Assembly (NCBI RefSeq): GCF_031454185.1
Contig: NZ_JAVDQI010000003.1
Coordinates: 62,001-126,000, forward strand
DNA length: 64,000 bases
Source: Methanococcoides alaskense
Lineage (GTDB): Archaea > Halobacteriota > Methanosarcinia > Methanosarcinales > Methanosarcinaceae
Reading direction: 5' to 3'
Made by a program: the position numbers and the translations under genes. Of this stretch, positions 1 through 9,735 are shown in pieces. The notes beneath the pieces are model-generated. The model did not search any database. It was given only the letters and a program-made list of their open reading frames with translations, and was not told the DNA's origin. Positions within the stretch are counted from its first letter, which is position 1. Each line of letters opens with the position of its first letter.

Positions 1-2100
1 AAATTGGCCGTGGAAGCACGGGTGCTCCGCGATAACAAATGGCTTGAAGTAACTGCTCGCGAAATAGTGCCGGGGGATGTAATTCGCCTCCGCCCAGGTG
101 ATATTTTACCCGCGGATGTTAAACTTATAGATGGAGATTATCTGCTGATAGATGAATCTGCATTAACCGGAGAATCCCTCCCTGTGGAAAAGCATGTTCT
201 TGATGTTGCATACTCCGGTTCCGTTATCCACCAGGGTGAAATGGATGCATTGGTAGTTGCCACTGGAATGGGCACATATTTCGGCAAGACCGCTAAGCTG
301 GTGGAAGAAGCCAAAACCCAAAGCCACTTCCAGAAAGCTGTCATCAAGATCGGCGATTACCTGATTGCTTTTGCTCTTGTACTTGTAGTCCTGATCTTTT
401 TTGTGGTGCTTTATCGTCATGAAAGTCTGCTGGATTTTTTCCAATTTGCGCTGGTACTAATTGTAGCAGCGATACCGGCAGCCCTGCCGGCAGTTCTTTC
501 GGTGACGATGGCGGTAGGCGCGATATCTCTGGCTAAAAAGGGAGCTATCGTTACCAAACTTGCTGCTGTCGAGGAGATGGCTGGAATGGATATTTTGTGT
601 TCAGATAAGACGGGCACCATTACTAAAAATGAGCTGGTCCTGTCCGAAACAAAGCCCTTCCAGGATTTTTCAGAAAAGGATGTGCTTCTGTTTGCCAGCT
701 TGGCATCTAGAGAAGAGAATCAGGATCCCATTGATAATGCAATTGTTACGAAAACCAAAGCCATGCAGGAGGTTGCCGAGATAAGTGGTAGCTACAAGGT
801 AGTTGCGTTCAAACCTTTTGACCCAGTTTCAAAAATGACAGAAGCTACAATAGAACATACCAATGGAAATCGGTTCAAGGTAACTAAGGGGGCACCCCAG
901 GTAATTCTGTCTCTTGTAGACAGCAAAGATACATCCAGTGCACAGGTTGATGAAGATGTTAACAATTTTGCCTCCAAAGGATATCGGGCATTAGGTGTTG
1001 CCAGAACCGATGCCCAAGGAAGTTGGCATTTTGCAGGCCTTATTGCCCTTTACGACCCGCCCCGCGAAGATTCCAAAGAAACCATCAAAAATGCACAATC
1101 CATGGGCGTGAATGTCAAAATGGTTACCGGTGATCACCTCGCTATTGCTAAGGAGATTTCCAAACAAGTAAACCTAAACCCAGAAATCGCGCTTGCTACC
1201 TCCTTTCTGGATATGCCCGACAGGAAAGCACAGGATGTTGTTGAAACCGCAAATGGTTTTGCCCAAGTTTTCCCAGAGCATAAGTATCATATTGTTGAAC
1301 TACTGCAGCGCAAGGGCCATATTGTAGGTATGACGGGAGACGGGGTCAATGATGCACCAGCCCTAAAAAAGGCAGATGCCGGCATTGCTGTTGCCGGTGC
1401 TACGGACGCAGCCAAATCAGCTGCCGACATCGTGCTAACAAAGCCCGGACTTTCCGTCATTATCGATGCGATCAAAGAGAGTCGTAAAATATTCCAGCGG
1501 ATGAACAATTATTCAATCTATCGTATTGCTGAAACAATTCGCATACTGCTTTTCATAACTCTTTCCATCATCGTATTTCAGTTCTATCCTGTTACTGCAT
1601 TAATGATAGTTTTGTTAGCACTTCTAAATGACGCACCAATCATGACCATTGCTTATGATAATGTCAAATATTCCGATATGCCGGAAAAATGGGATATGCG
1701 AACTTTATTAAGTATGGCTACCATACTTGGAATTATTGGAGTTACTACATCATTTGGAATCCTTTACATAGGCTTACATATTTTTCAGTTAAACCATGAA
1801 GTTCTCCAGTCATTTATATATCTAAAGCTTTCTGTAGCTGGCCATTTAACAATGTTTGTGGCAAGAACAAAAGGTCCCTTTTGGTCAGTAAAACCAGCAA
1901 AACCCTTAATTATAGCAATCATAACTACGCAACTGATTGCCACGATTATTACGGTTTATGGAATTTTACTTCCTGCAATGGGTTGGAATCTAGCACTTTT
2001 TGTTTGGGGATATGCATTGACAGCATTTGTTATAACTGATTTTATAAAAGTTCATGCATATAAGTTACTTAATCATACAGGTATAAGATTTCATAGATAA
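1..2100 (+). CDS. P-type ATPase, plasma-membrane H+-ATPase (type IIIA) like, 5' end outside window
   Basis: This is the C-terminal 699 residues of a P-type cation pump; the frame is open to base 1, so the N-terminus lies upstream. The actuator motif TGES is near residue 57, the phosphorylation motif DKTGT near 202, the nucleotide-binding KGAP near 297, and the hinge TGDGVNDAP near 445. Two membrane helices precede the P domain and several hydrophobic helices follow the hinge, as in proton pumps of the type IIIA family. It probably exports H+ across the cell membrane at the cost of ATP. The ion is inferred from family resemblance, not from a decisive residue. It ends with TAA. Confidence 0.9.
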   Translation, partial: KLAVEARVLRDNKWLEVTAREIVPGDVIRLRPGDILPADVKLIDGDYLLIDESALTGESLPVEKHVLDVAYSGSVIHQGEMDALVVATGMGTYFGKTAKLVEEAKTQSHFQKAVIKIGDYLIAFALVLVVLIFFVVLYRHESLLDFFQFALVLIVAAIPAALPAVLSVTMAVGAISLAKKGAIVTKLAAVEEMAGMDILCSDKTGTITKNELVLSETKPFQDFSEKDVLLFASLASREENQDPIDNAIVTKTKAMQEVAEISGSYKVVAFKPFDPVSKMTEATIEHTNGNRFKVTKGAPQVILSLVDSKDTSSAQVDEDVNNFASKGYRALGVARTDAQGSWHFAGLIALYDPPREDSKETIKNAQSMGVNVKMVTGDHLAIAKEISKQVNLNPEIALATSFLDMPDRKAQDVVETANGFAQVFPEHKYHIVELLQRKGHIVGMTGDGVNDAPALKKADAGIAVAGATDAAKSAADIVLTKPGLSVIIDAIKESRKIFQRMNNYSIYRIAETIRILLFITLSIIVFQFYPVTALMIVLLALLNDAPIMTIAYDNVKYSDMPEKWDMRTLLSMATILGIIGVTTSFGILYIGLHIFQLNHEVLQSFIYLKLSVAGHLTMFVARTKGPFWSVKPAKPLIIAIITTQLIATIITVYGILLPAMGWNLALFVWGYALTAFVITDFIKVHAYKLLNHTGIRFHR

Positions 2101-2409
2101 AAAAATATGTAATAGTAAACTCGTGACTTTTGTATAATATACGAATGATACTCAAAACCATCGATTTCCCATGAGTAAATATCATAAATTATGATATTAC
2201 TTCTATCTTTTTGAGATTATTTATTCTAAAGTTAGATTTTTTATCTGATTGACAGAATCCAGAATCTCTTGATGTGAAAGTAAATTATACTGAAAAGAGA
2301 ACTAAAATCCAAATTTATTACCGTATGTTTTTTACCGTCTTCTTACCATATGAATTAATCATGATAACATATTTGGTGTTATAATCCTTTTTAATATGGG
2401 TGATGGTTA
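2101..2409. other. AT-rich intergenic region without a visible gene
   Basis: No convincing ORF, RNA or repeat was seen here. The last bases carry a good archaeal ribosome binding site (GGTGATGG, about 2399-2406) directly before the ATG at 2410, so the stretch mainly holds the promoter and leader of the beta-helix gene. Confidence 0.5.
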
Positions 2410-3318
2410 ATGGCAGGGAGATATAAAATAATTCGTTTTGTAATAATATTCATTTTTTTGACAATGATTACAGGTACTGCATCAGCTGCTACGATTACTG
2501 TAGATGATGATAAGGAGGCAAATTATGCCAATATACAGGATGCTATAGACAATGCAAATTCTGGAGATACAATTCTTGTTAACCCAGGCACCTATAGAGA
2601 GAATGTCAACGTAAACAAACCATTAACAATAATCTCAAGATCCGAAAACCCCAATGATACTGTGGTTCAAGCTAGTAAAAATAATCATGTTTTCCATATA
2701 ACATCAGATAATGTAACCGTCATAGGTTTTAAGATAACGGGTGCTCATGGCCCTACAAAAGCCGGAATATATCTCGATGGGGTTAAAAAATGTAGAATTG
2801 CCAACAACATTTTATCAAAAAATGAGGGTGGTATTGGCCTTGTTTCTTCCAGTAACAACACTCTGATCAATAACAATATAAACTCGAACAGTTTTGAGGG
2901 CATCGATCTTGAGCGTTCAAGTAATAATGAGCTGAGCAATAACACTATAAACTCAAACATATGGAATGGAATATTTCTAGAGGCATCCAATAGCAACAGA
3001 TTTAGCAATAACATCATAAATTCAAACAACTTGAATGGAATTTCCTTTATTAATTCCAACAACAACAAGATCAACAATAACACTATAAATTCAAACGGTC
3101 AGAATGGGATATCTCTGGAAATATCCAACAACAATACAATAAATGATAATTTTCTATTAAACAATAGCAAAGGAATAGGGGCAGATTATACTGAAAACCA
3201 TATCTACGATAACCACATAAATGATAGAGAAGTCCCCGGAATACCATTTGTTAACACTTTAATAACTGTGACCATACTCGGAATCTGTTGCATGTTCATA
3301 AGAAAAAAACGAAAATGA
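2410..3318 (+). CDS. Secreted NosD-like right-handed beta-helix protein with C-terminal membrane anchor
   Basis: A 302-residue protein with an N-terminal signal peptide (hydrophobic residues about 8-28 ending in an Ala-rich site). The body is made of parallel beta-helix coils: repeated runs of the form SNNN..NN.INSN..NGI from about residue 95 to 255, as in NosD/PbH1 repeat proteins. The C-terminus has a short VPG motif, a hydrophobic helix and the basic tail RKKRK, resembling the PGF-CTERM class of archaeosortase signals but with PGI instead of PGF. It is likely a cell-surface protein; its ligand is unknown. The low-complexity Asn-rich repeats differ from the neighbouring housekeeping genes. 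Confidence 0.8.
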   Translation: MAGRYKIIRFVIIFIFLTMITGTASAATITVDDDKEANYANIQDAIDNANSGDTILVNPGTYRENVNVNKPLTIISRSENPNDTVVQASKNNHVFHITSDNVTVIGFKITGAHGPTKAGIYLDGVKKCRIANNILSKNEGGIGLVSSSNNTLINNNINSNSFEGIDLERSSNNELSNNTINSNIWNGIFLEASNSNRFSNNIINSNNLNGISFINSNNNKINNNTINSNGQNGISLEISNNNTINDNFLLNNSKGIGADYTENHIYDNHINDREVPGIPFVNTLITVTILGICCMFIRKKRK

Positions 3319-3364
3319 AGAATGTGAACGAGTCTTTAAAAATTTTAAATGTATGGTGAATTGA

Positions 3365-3436
3365 GGCTCTGGAAAAATCCCCCACATCTGCTTTCATGGC
3401 TGTGTTTCATCAGATAGAGAGGATTTCTACAGAGCC
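3365..3436. repeat. 72-bp MITE-like inverted repeat, possible terminator
   Basis: The left end (GGCTCTGGAAAAATCC) is an imperfect inverted copy of the right end (GGATTTCTACAGAGCC). A related element with the same outer bases lies at 16886-16952. A T-run follows the right arm, so the hairpin could also end transcription of the beta-helix gene. I read it as a relic or non-autonomous derivative of an insertion sequence whose ends are GGCTCTGTAGAA. Confidence 0.55.
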
Positions 3437-3473
3437 CTTTTTTCATTAAATTAAAATAGAAAGGACATGAGCA

Positions 3474-3953
3474 TCAGAGCAGATGCTCTCCTATATCATC
3501 TGAAATGATGCGTTCACAATATGAACAGCGGAGAATGGTCCTCCGTCCATTGGAACTTACCGCAAATTTCGATGTCACCGGTTCATTGCTATTAGAGATA
3601 CAGTTCGGATTTATACACCTGACAACGCCCTCGATCTGTGAATGGATATGAACAATATCTTTTTCAGATACCTCGAAATTCCTGATGATATTAATGGTTG
3701 CATTAGGAGCTATTAGGGCGATCTTATCGACCTCTTCAACATTGAGTTCCCTGCCTTCGATCTTGACAACATCCTTTCGACCATGGATACTGGGTGCATT
3801 GATAAGTACACTTACAACCCTTGACGAGGAAGTTGGTATATTCAGTATCTTAAGAACGTTCAACGCCTGTCCGGCATTGATGTGATCTATAACAGTACCA
3901 TTCTCAATGGGATGTACACGTATCTCACGTATCTGTTGATCATCACTGCTCAT
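3474..3953 (-). CDS. pyrI: Aspartate carbamoyltransferase regulatory chain
   Basis: A 159-residue PyrI. It binds the catalytic trimers of PyrB and nucleotide effectors in pyrimidine synthesis. The C-terminal zinc domain shows the expected four cysteines: a C-x4-C pair (near residues 114-119) and a CxxC pair near residue 143. The start is the ATG at 3951-3953, which overlaps the pyrB stop codon (ATGA). An upstream in-frame extension of 25 codons lies inside pyrB in another frame and is not real. The overlap implies translational coupling with pyrB. Confidence 0.95.
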   Translation of the reverse strand: MSSDDQQIREIRVHPIENGTVIDHINAGQALNVLKILNIPTSSSRVVSVLINAPSIHGRKDVVKIEGRELNVEEVDKIALIAPNATINIIRNFEVSEKDIVHIHSQIEGVVRCINPNCISNSNEPVTSKFAVSSNGRRTILRCSYCERIISDDIGEHLL

Positions 3954-4876
3954 TCCAATGCCCCCATAACAAGTGCAAGAAGTGCCATTCTGACCGGAAC
4001 ACCATAGAACGACTGTTTGAAATAACACGCATGCTTAGTATTGTCCACCCTTGGATCTATCTCATTCGTCCTCGGTAGCGGATGCATTACCTTCAGCTCA
4101 GGTTTCGCTTTCTCAAGAAGTTCAGGAGTGATCAGCAGACTGTTGGCCACCTTACGATACTCCGCAGGATCTGGAAAACGCTCCTTTTGAACCCTTGTAG
4201 CATAAAGTACATCGATATCCTCAATGGCATCCTCGATAGCTTCGGTCTCTGTAACCTTTATGTTCCTGCTCTTAAGGTCCTCGATGATCTCAGCAGGTAA
4301 CCGCAACTCTTTCGGAGAAATAAGCGTGATCTCAGCACCGTAAAGAGAAAGGGCATAGCAAAGCGAATGCACAGTCCGGCCATACTTCAGATCCCCCGCA
4401 AGAGCGATCTTCAAACCGTCCAGATGGCTTTCCCTGCGTATGGTATAAAGATCGAGGAATGTCTGCGTAGGATGATGCCCTGCACCATCCCCTGCATTCA
4501 GTATGGGAACCGAAGAGAACTCCGAAGCAAGCTGTGCAGCTCCTTCTTTATTGTGCCTTAGAACTATTGCATTGGTATATCCATCAACCACACGAATGGT
4601 ATCTGCAAGGGTCTCCCCTTTTGCAATTGAGCTTGCATCCACTGAACCAAGACTTAAGACATCTCCGCCAAGACGCATCATTGCGGTCTCAAAGGACATA
4701 CGAGTTCTCGTACTTGGCTCAAAGAACATCACACCAAGCACCTTGCCCTTCAGAATATCTGACTTTGTCTTGTCCCTGGCTATGGGTTCAAGCATTTCTG
4801 CAGTATTGAGGACATGATCGATCATATCCCTTGAAAAGGATTTCATAGAAATAATATGCAAGTCTTTGAACGTCAT
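3950..4876 (-). CDS. pyrB: Aspartate carbamoyltransferase catalytic chain
   Basis: A 308-residue enzyme that joins carbamoyl phosphate and aspartate, the committed step of pyrimidine synthesis. The carbamoyl-phosphate loop motif STRTR is near residue 55, HxxGDGAGxHPTQ near residue 130, and the aspartate-binding HPLPR near residue 264. The length is normal for the family. It is the first gene of a pyrB-pyrI operon with a 4-base overlap. A GGTGA lies directly before the ATG, unusually close for a ribosome binding site, so this message may be leaderless or nearly so. Confidence 0.97.
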   Translation of the reverse strand: MTFKDLHIISMKSFSRDMIDHVLNTAEMLEPIARDKTKSDILKGKVLGVMFFEPSTRTRMSFETAMMRLGGDVLSLGSVDASSIAKGETLADTIRVVDGYTNAIVLRHNKEGAAQLASEFSSVPILNAGDGAGHHPTQTFLDLYTIRRESHLDGLKIALAGDLKYGRTVHSLCYALSLYGAEITLISPKELRLPAEIIEDLKSRNIKVTETEAIEDAIEDIDVLYATRVQKERFPDPAEYRKVANSLLITPELLEKAKPELKVMHPLPRTNEIDPRVDNTKHACYFKQSFYGVPVRMALLALVMGALE

Positions 4877-4969
4877 TCACCGTGAAGAAGAATTGCATGA
4901 AATATAATGTTTGCCTATAATAGATTATAATCAGAATAAAATATTAATATAATACAGAGATGTATTCGT

Positions 4970-5416
4970 TCATTCATCAAGCTCAGCCAGGAACTTCACC
5001 CAGCCCTTTGCATCTTTAACTGTACACTTCTTAGCCTCTTCTTTGAATTTAGTCATGCGCGCAGGACCTGGCAATTCCTCGATCTCCTTCAGGTCCATGA
5101 CAGCACGCAAAAGCCCCGCAGTCTTATCGAAGATATCTTTTGCTTCCCCAACGGTCATCTTATCCGTACCCAGCATATGCTCAAAGGATCGTGCCTTCTC
5201 GGAAAGAGAAAGAATGCACTGTTCGATCCGTTCCTTATCAGCATCGTTTAAACTTGGCTTATTGATAAGCTCCCAGGTTATCTCATGAAGCGGGATCATT
5301 TTACCGTTGATCTCCACCTCATCAGGTATCCTTTCACCACACCAGAACAACTGAAGATGAAGTCCCGCAAGGAACTTTTTGCGCTGCTTCTCGGTCAATA
5401 TATCTTCTTCTACCAT
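4970..5416 (-). CDS. DUF5788-like protein of unknown function
   Basis: A 148-residue soluble, charged, mostly helical protein with no signal peptide or metal motif. I recall similar archaeal proteins under DUF5788, with the shared pattern of a geR.IP.e.e.dG..i.l.e stretch (here GERIPDEVEINGKMIPLHE, about residues 28-46). The function is unknown. It stands alone between pyrB and the divergent HPS-RraA gene and ends with TGA. Confidence 0.65.
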   Translation of the reverse strand: MVEEDILTEKQRKKFLAGLHLQLFWCGERIPDEVEINGKMIPLHEITWELINKPSLNDADKERIEQCILSLSEKARSFEHMLGTDKMTVGEAKDIFDKTAGLLRAVMDLKEIEELPGPARMTKFKEEAKKCTVKDAKGWVKFLAELDE

Positions 5417-5495
5417 AATATGAGCTCATTAATAATGACTTACTTTTAACAAATAGCATCAACTATTAAGTATTATAACCATATACCCGGTTTGA

Positions 5496-5539
5496 TTTAT
5501 ACTTATTCAACTACACTACGTAAGTTCCAAAGGGTGATC
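5496..5539 (+). promoter_or_regulatory. TATA box and ribosome binding site of the HPS-RraA gene
   Basis: A TATA-like element (TTTATACTTA, 5496-5505) is followed about 25-30 bases later by a strong archaeal ribosome binding site (GGGTGATC, 5532-5539). Together they fix where translation of the next gene should begin, even though no ATG, GTG or TTG is present at the right distance. Confidence 0.55.
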
Positions 5540-5550
5540 ATATCAACACA

Positions 5551-6822
5551 ATAATTCAAGTAGCTCTTGACCTGCTGGAAATAGACCGCGCCATCCAGAT
5601 CGCAAAGGAAGCCGTCGAGGGAGGTATAGACTGGATCGAAGCAGGAACACCACTTATCAAGAGTGAAGGAATGAATGCCATTCGCCAACTAAGGAAATCA
5701 TTCCCGAACCATACGATCCTTGCCGACATGAAAATAGCAGACACCGGCGCATTTGAAGTGGAGATGGCCGCCAAAGCCGGTGCGGATATTGTCATGATCC
5801 TGGGAAATGCCGATGATTCCACGGTCCTTGATGCCGTCAGATCAGCACACAAATACGGAGTGAAGCTGATGGCCGACCTGATAATTGTCGAAGATCCAGT
5901 ATCAAGGGCAATTGAACTAGAACTAATGGGTGTCGATTATATCAACATGCATACAGGGATCGATCAGCAAATGACCGGTAAGGATCCCACCCCCATACTT
6001 GAGAAAATGACAACAGCCGTTAGCATTCCAGTAGCTGCCGCAGGAGGATTGGATGCTGCAAGTGCTGCAATGGCAGTAAAAGCAGGTGCACGCATCGTCA
6101 TCGTGGGAGGAAATATAACTCAATCCGATAATGTGACAGGTTCTGCGAAAAAGATACGAGAAGCCGTTGATTCAAAGGATATTCCTGAAATAGCACATCG
6201 GACCCTCGAAGAAGAGACCCGACAACTATTATCAGAGGTATCCACCCCGAACATCACCGATGCAATGCACAGAAAAGGAGCCATGAAGGACATCCACACA
6301 ATGGTTGCCGGTAAAAGGATGGTGGGTAAAGCTGTTACCGTCCAGACATTCGAAGGTGACTGGGCAAAAACAGTCGAAGCTATCGAAGTTGCCGGTGAAG
6401 GGGATGTAATTGTGATCTACAACGGAAGTCGACACATATCACCATGGGGAGGACTTGCCACCCTTAGTTGTCTTAACAAAGGCATAGCGGGAGTGGTAAT
6501 TGATGGTCCAGTAAGGGATATCGAAGAGATAAGGACCATAGGACTGCCCGTCTTTGCCATCAGCAATGTACCTAATGCCGGTGATCCAAAAGGCTTTGGC
6601 GAAATCGGGGCATCCATACACTGCGGCTCACAAAATGTCAACCCCGGAGATTACATTGTAGGAGATGACAACGGAGTGGTCGTAATACCCAAAGAAAGAG
6701 CATATGAGATAGCAAGGCGATCTAAGGAAGTTGAGAAGAACGAAAAACGTATCTATGAAGAGATAAAAAGAGGAAGCACGCTTTCTGAGGTCCTTAAGCT
6801 GAAAAAATGGGAGAAAATGTAA
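5551..6822 (+). CDS. Bifunctional 3-hexulose-6-phosphate synthase / RraA-like fusion, non-standard start
   Basis: The first ~210 residues are an orotidine-decarboxylase-superfamily barrel of the hexulose-6-phosphate synthase type, with ADMKIADTG and HTGIDQQ motifs. It acts in formaldehyde fixation or, run backwards, in ribose-5-phosphate supply for archaea lacking the oxidative pentose route. The last ~200 residues are an RraA-like domain (GDGVIVI-type core, NVPNAGDPKG, GDDNGVVVIP). This fusion is known in Methanosarcinales. The frame opens after TAA at 5521 and has no ATG/GTG/TTG before the Met at 5671, which lies well inside the conserved barrel. Conserved homology begins at IIQVALDLLE (from 5551), so ATA, ATT or ATC is the likely start; I list ATA at 5551. 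It ends TAA directly before the next ATG. Confidence 0.85.
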   Translation: MIQVALDLLEIDRAIQIAKEAVEGGIDWIEAGTPLIKSEGMNAIRQLRKSFPNHTILADMKIADTGAFEVEMAAKAGADIVMILGNADDSTVLDAVRSAHKYGVKLMADLIIVEDPVSRAIELELMGVDYINMHTGIDQQMTGKDPTPILEKMTTAVSIPVAAAGGLDAASAAMAVKAGARIVIVGGNITQSDNVTGSAKKIREAVDSKDIPEIAHRTLEEETRQLLSEVSTPNITDAMHRKGAMKDIHTMVAGKRMVGKAVTVQTFEGDWAKTVEAIEVAGEGDVIVIYNGSRHISPWGGLATLSCLNKGIAGVVIDGPVRDIEEIRTIGLPVFAISNVPNAGDPKGFGEIGASIHCGSQNVNPGDYIVGDDNGVVVIPKERAYEIARRSKEVEKNEKRIYEEIKRGSTLSEVLKLKKWEKM

Positions 6823-7581
6823 ATGATAGAACTATTGAAAGTGCTTGTTTGTATGCCATTTCTCCTTTACTCCTGCTATTCAGATATTAAGACACGAAGG
6901 GTCACTAACAAGCTCTGGCCAATAATGCTCGGTGCAGCAGCCCCTTTAATCATCTATGATATCGCACGATATGGCATTCCCTACGTAAAATGGACACTCA
7001 TATCGTTCATATTCATATTCGCGTTCGTTTACATATTGTTCTATTTCGGAGCCTTCGGCGGTGCAGATGCCAAAATATTGATGGTGATATCATTGATACT
7101 GCCAATCTATCCTGCACTGGAGCTGATCAGCTACCATTTGCCTGTAGCAGGCATGCCCCCCATTAGCCTATTCACATTCAGCGTCTTTGGGAACTCGGTC
7201 TTGCTCACAGTGGTCGTACCGCTGGGACTGTTCCTCTACAATCTCACGCAGCCATCTCTGAAAGATACACTTAAAAGACCTCATTACATGTTCATTGGCT
7301 ACAGATCGTTGATCAAAGGCCTTGAACAGCCCCACATTCGCCTCATTGAACAGTATGAAGAGAACGATGGGAACGTATCACATCGATTCACGACAGGGGG
7401 CATGCAGCTTGATGAGGACACGATAGCTACGATGAAAGAATATGATAGAAAAGGACTTATTGAAAAGAGGGTCTGGGTAACCCCCGGACTGCCATTCATG
7501 ATACCAATAACAGCGGGCTTTATCAGTGCGGTGATCTATGGGGACCTTATATTCCAATTGACACTTTATTTCCTGCCATAA
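6823..7581 (+). CDS. A24-family prepilin/preflagellin peptidase
   Basis: A 252-residue polytopic membrane aspartyl protease that cleaves the leader of type IV pilin-like proteins. The two catalytic aspartates are visible: SDIKTRRVTN (Asp near residue 21) and GGADAKIL (Asp near residue 86), the FlaK/PibD-type pattern. Hydrophobic helices occur at about 1-18, 30-50, 57-75, 85-105 and 120-140, with a soluble stretch and a last helix at the C-terminus. The ATG directly follows the stop of the HPS-RraA gene, so the two are cotranscribed although unrelated in function. It may serve the pilus-type ATPase and platform at 17-21 kb. Confidence 0.85.
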   Translation: MIELLKVLVCMPFLLYSCYSDIKTRRVTNKLWPIMLGAAAPLIIYDIARYGIPYVKWTLISFIFIFAFVYILFYFGAFGGADAKILMVISLILPIYPALELISYHLPVAGMPPISLFTFSVFGNSVLLTVVVPLGLFLYNLTQPSLKDTLKRPHYMFIGYRSLIKGLEQPHIRLIEQYEENDGNVSHRFTTGGMQLDEDTIATMKEYDRKGLIEKRVWVTPGLPFMIPITAGFISAVIYGDLIFQLTLYFLP

Positions 7582-7589
7582 ATTGGTAT

Positions 7590-9527
7590 TCACTTGCTTC
7601 CTTTTTCAAAGGCAGCTATCTCTTCCATGAAAACAGAACCATATTTCTTTAACTTGACATCACCGACACCAGTGATGCCAATGAACTCCTTTTCATTTTT
7701 CGGAAGCTTCGCAGCCATCTGTCTGAGACTGGTATCTGCAAATATGATATAAGGCGGGACATTTGCCTCCACAGCAAGCCGTTTGCGCAGTTCCCGAAGC
7801 TTATCAAAGAGTTTCTTGTTCGGACGTGATATTGGCGTCGGAGACCTCTTTACCTTTACCGGAACAGAAGTTCTTTTTGCAGTGCTGGACTGCGTGGTCT
7901 TGGACGAGGACCTCCCGACCGTTGAGCTAACCTTTTTTGAACCAGCATATGCAGGCCTGACAGCTGCAGAATTACCCGGCTTTCTAACAGGTGCTTTCCG
8001 AGGTTTGGCAGCGGACGAACCCATGGAACATGTCAGATGTACCTCACCGCCCCCAAGGGCGTCACGGCTCTTCTTGTTAAGAAGAAGTATGGGATATTTT
8101 CCTTCCTTCACATCAACATAACCCAGACGTATCATTTCCCTTGCCATTTCCACCCATTCGGACTTAATGTGCCCGTCACCGATGCCATAGCTTTTAAGGT
8201 TGTTATGTTTGTAACTTATTATTTTCTTGGACTTCGAACCTGTAAGGATATCCACGATATGCGTCAATCCAAAACGCTCATTTACCTCATCGACACAGGA
8301 AAGGAAGGTCTTTGCAACATCGGACGCATCATAAGTGTCGCGCGGGTTCAAACAGACATCACAACTTCCGCAATTGTCGGACTCCAGCTCTTCTCCAAAA
8401 TAACGCAATAAGGCCTTCCTGCGACAGGAAGTGCTTTCACAATAATCGATCATTTCCTGCAACTTCGTCATTGCGATATCGCGCTCGGACTTTTTGGGTT
8501 TCTGATCAATTAAATATTTGATCTTGTACCAGTCAGCCCGACTGAAATACAAGATGCACTCGCATTCAAGACCATCACGCCCACCCCTACCGGTTTCCTG
8601 ATAATAGCCCTCCAGATTCTTGGGAAGGTCATAATGGATGACAAAACGAACGTTCGGTTTATCTATTCCCATACCAAAGGCAACGGTAGCCACAATGATA
8701 TCAACATCATCCCTGATGAAACGTTCCTGATTTTCCTGCCTTTTGGCATCAGTCAATCCTGCATGATAAGGAAGGGTATGAAATCCTTCACGGTTCAGTT
8801 TGGTGGAAACAGATTCAACGCTTTTTCGGCTGTTGCAGTATATGATACCCGAATTTCCACGCTGGCCCTTAAGGTAACTTACCATGTCCCCATAGGTATT
8901 GTTCTTAGGTCTTATCTCATAGGAAAGGTTAGCACGATCAAAACTCGCCACATAAACAGAAGGAGAAAACAGATCAAGTTGTTTGATGGTATTTTCCTTT
9001 ACCTTAGCAGTAGCTGTTGCGGTCAGAGCTATCACAGGAACATTAGGGTACTTCTTTTTCAAAAATCCCATCCGCCGATATTCCGGTCTGAAATCATGCC
9101 CCCATTCAGAGATACAATGGGCTTCATCGATAGCAAAAAGACTTACAGTGACATGACTAAGCAGTTCCTGAGTGCTTTTCATGCAAAGGCGTTCAGGTGC
9201 AACATACAATATATCCACATGCCCTTCGACGATGGCACGGGTAATTTTCTGAACTTCGTTATAACTTAAAGTACTATTAAGATAAGCAGCCGAGATCCCA
9301 TTGCTGACAAGTCCGTCCACCTGGTCCTTCATCAAAGATATGAGCGGGGACACCACGACGGCAAGCCCATCCATTATGAGAGCAGGTATCTGGTAGCATA
9401 TTGATTTGCCACCGCCTGTCGGCATTAATACAAAAACATCCTTTTTGTCCAGAACATCATTGATAATATCCTCTTGGAGAGGACGGAATTCGCTATAACC
9501 AAAATATTTCTGGAGTGTTCTGTGCAT
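7590..9527 (-). CDS. recQ: ATP-dependent DNA helicase RecQ
   Basis: A 645-residue superfamily 2 helicase for recombination and fork repair. Walker A (PTGGGKS) is near residue 36, the DEAH box (AIDEAHCISEWGHDFR) near 134, and motif VI (QETGRGGRDG) near 310. The zinc-binding cysteines lie at about residues 362-393. A winged-helix RQC-like region follows, then a basic Ser/Thr/Lys-rich linker (about 500-570), and an HRDC domain at the end. The length and order match bacterial-type RecQ. It converges with the peptidase gene, with 8 bases between the stops. Confidence 0.96.
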   Translation of the reverse strand: MHRTLQKYFGYSEFRPLQEDIINDVLDKKDVFVLMPTGGGKSICYQIPALIMDGLAVVVSPLISLMKDQVDGLVSNGISAAYLNSTLSYNEVQKITRAIVEGHVDILYVAPERLCMKSTQELLSHVTVSLFAIDEAHCISEWGHDFRPEYRRMGFLKKKYPNVPVIALTATATAKVKENTIKQLDLFSPSVYVASFDRANLSYEIRPKNNTYGDMVSYLKGQRGNSGIIYCNSRKSVESVSTKLNREGFHTLPYHAGLTDAKRQENQERFIRDDVDIIVATVAFGMGIDKPNVRFVIHYDLPKNLEGYYQETGRGGRDGLECECILYFSRADWYKIKYLIDQKPKKSERDIAMTKLQEMIDYCESTSCRRKALLRYFGEELESDNCGSCDVCLNPRDTYDASDVAKTFLSCVDEVNERFGLTHIVDILTGSKSKKIISYKHNNLKSYGIGDGHIKSEWVEMAREMIRLGYVDVKEGKYPILLLNKKSRDALGGGEVHLTCSMGSSAAKPRKAPVRKPGNSAAVRPAYAGSKKVSSTVGRSSSKTTQSSTAKRTSVPVKVKRSPTPISRPNKKLFDKLRELRKRLAVEANVPPYIIFADTSLRQMAAKLPKNEKEFIGITGVGDVKLKKYGSVFMEEIAAFEKGSK

Positions 9528-9735
9528 ATTGATACCGAGATTAAGCTAATGATACGATTCTAAAAATGTCTTTCAACATATTTAATATGCAACCATGCAG
9601 GGTGAAAGTAATTGATATAGTATCATTGAGTTTTCCATCGATACTATTAAAACCAACAAACATATTAAAGCACAGTATTATCTAAGAAATTCACTAATAT
9701 TGATCATCATCACATCATAACTGGAGTTCACATTC

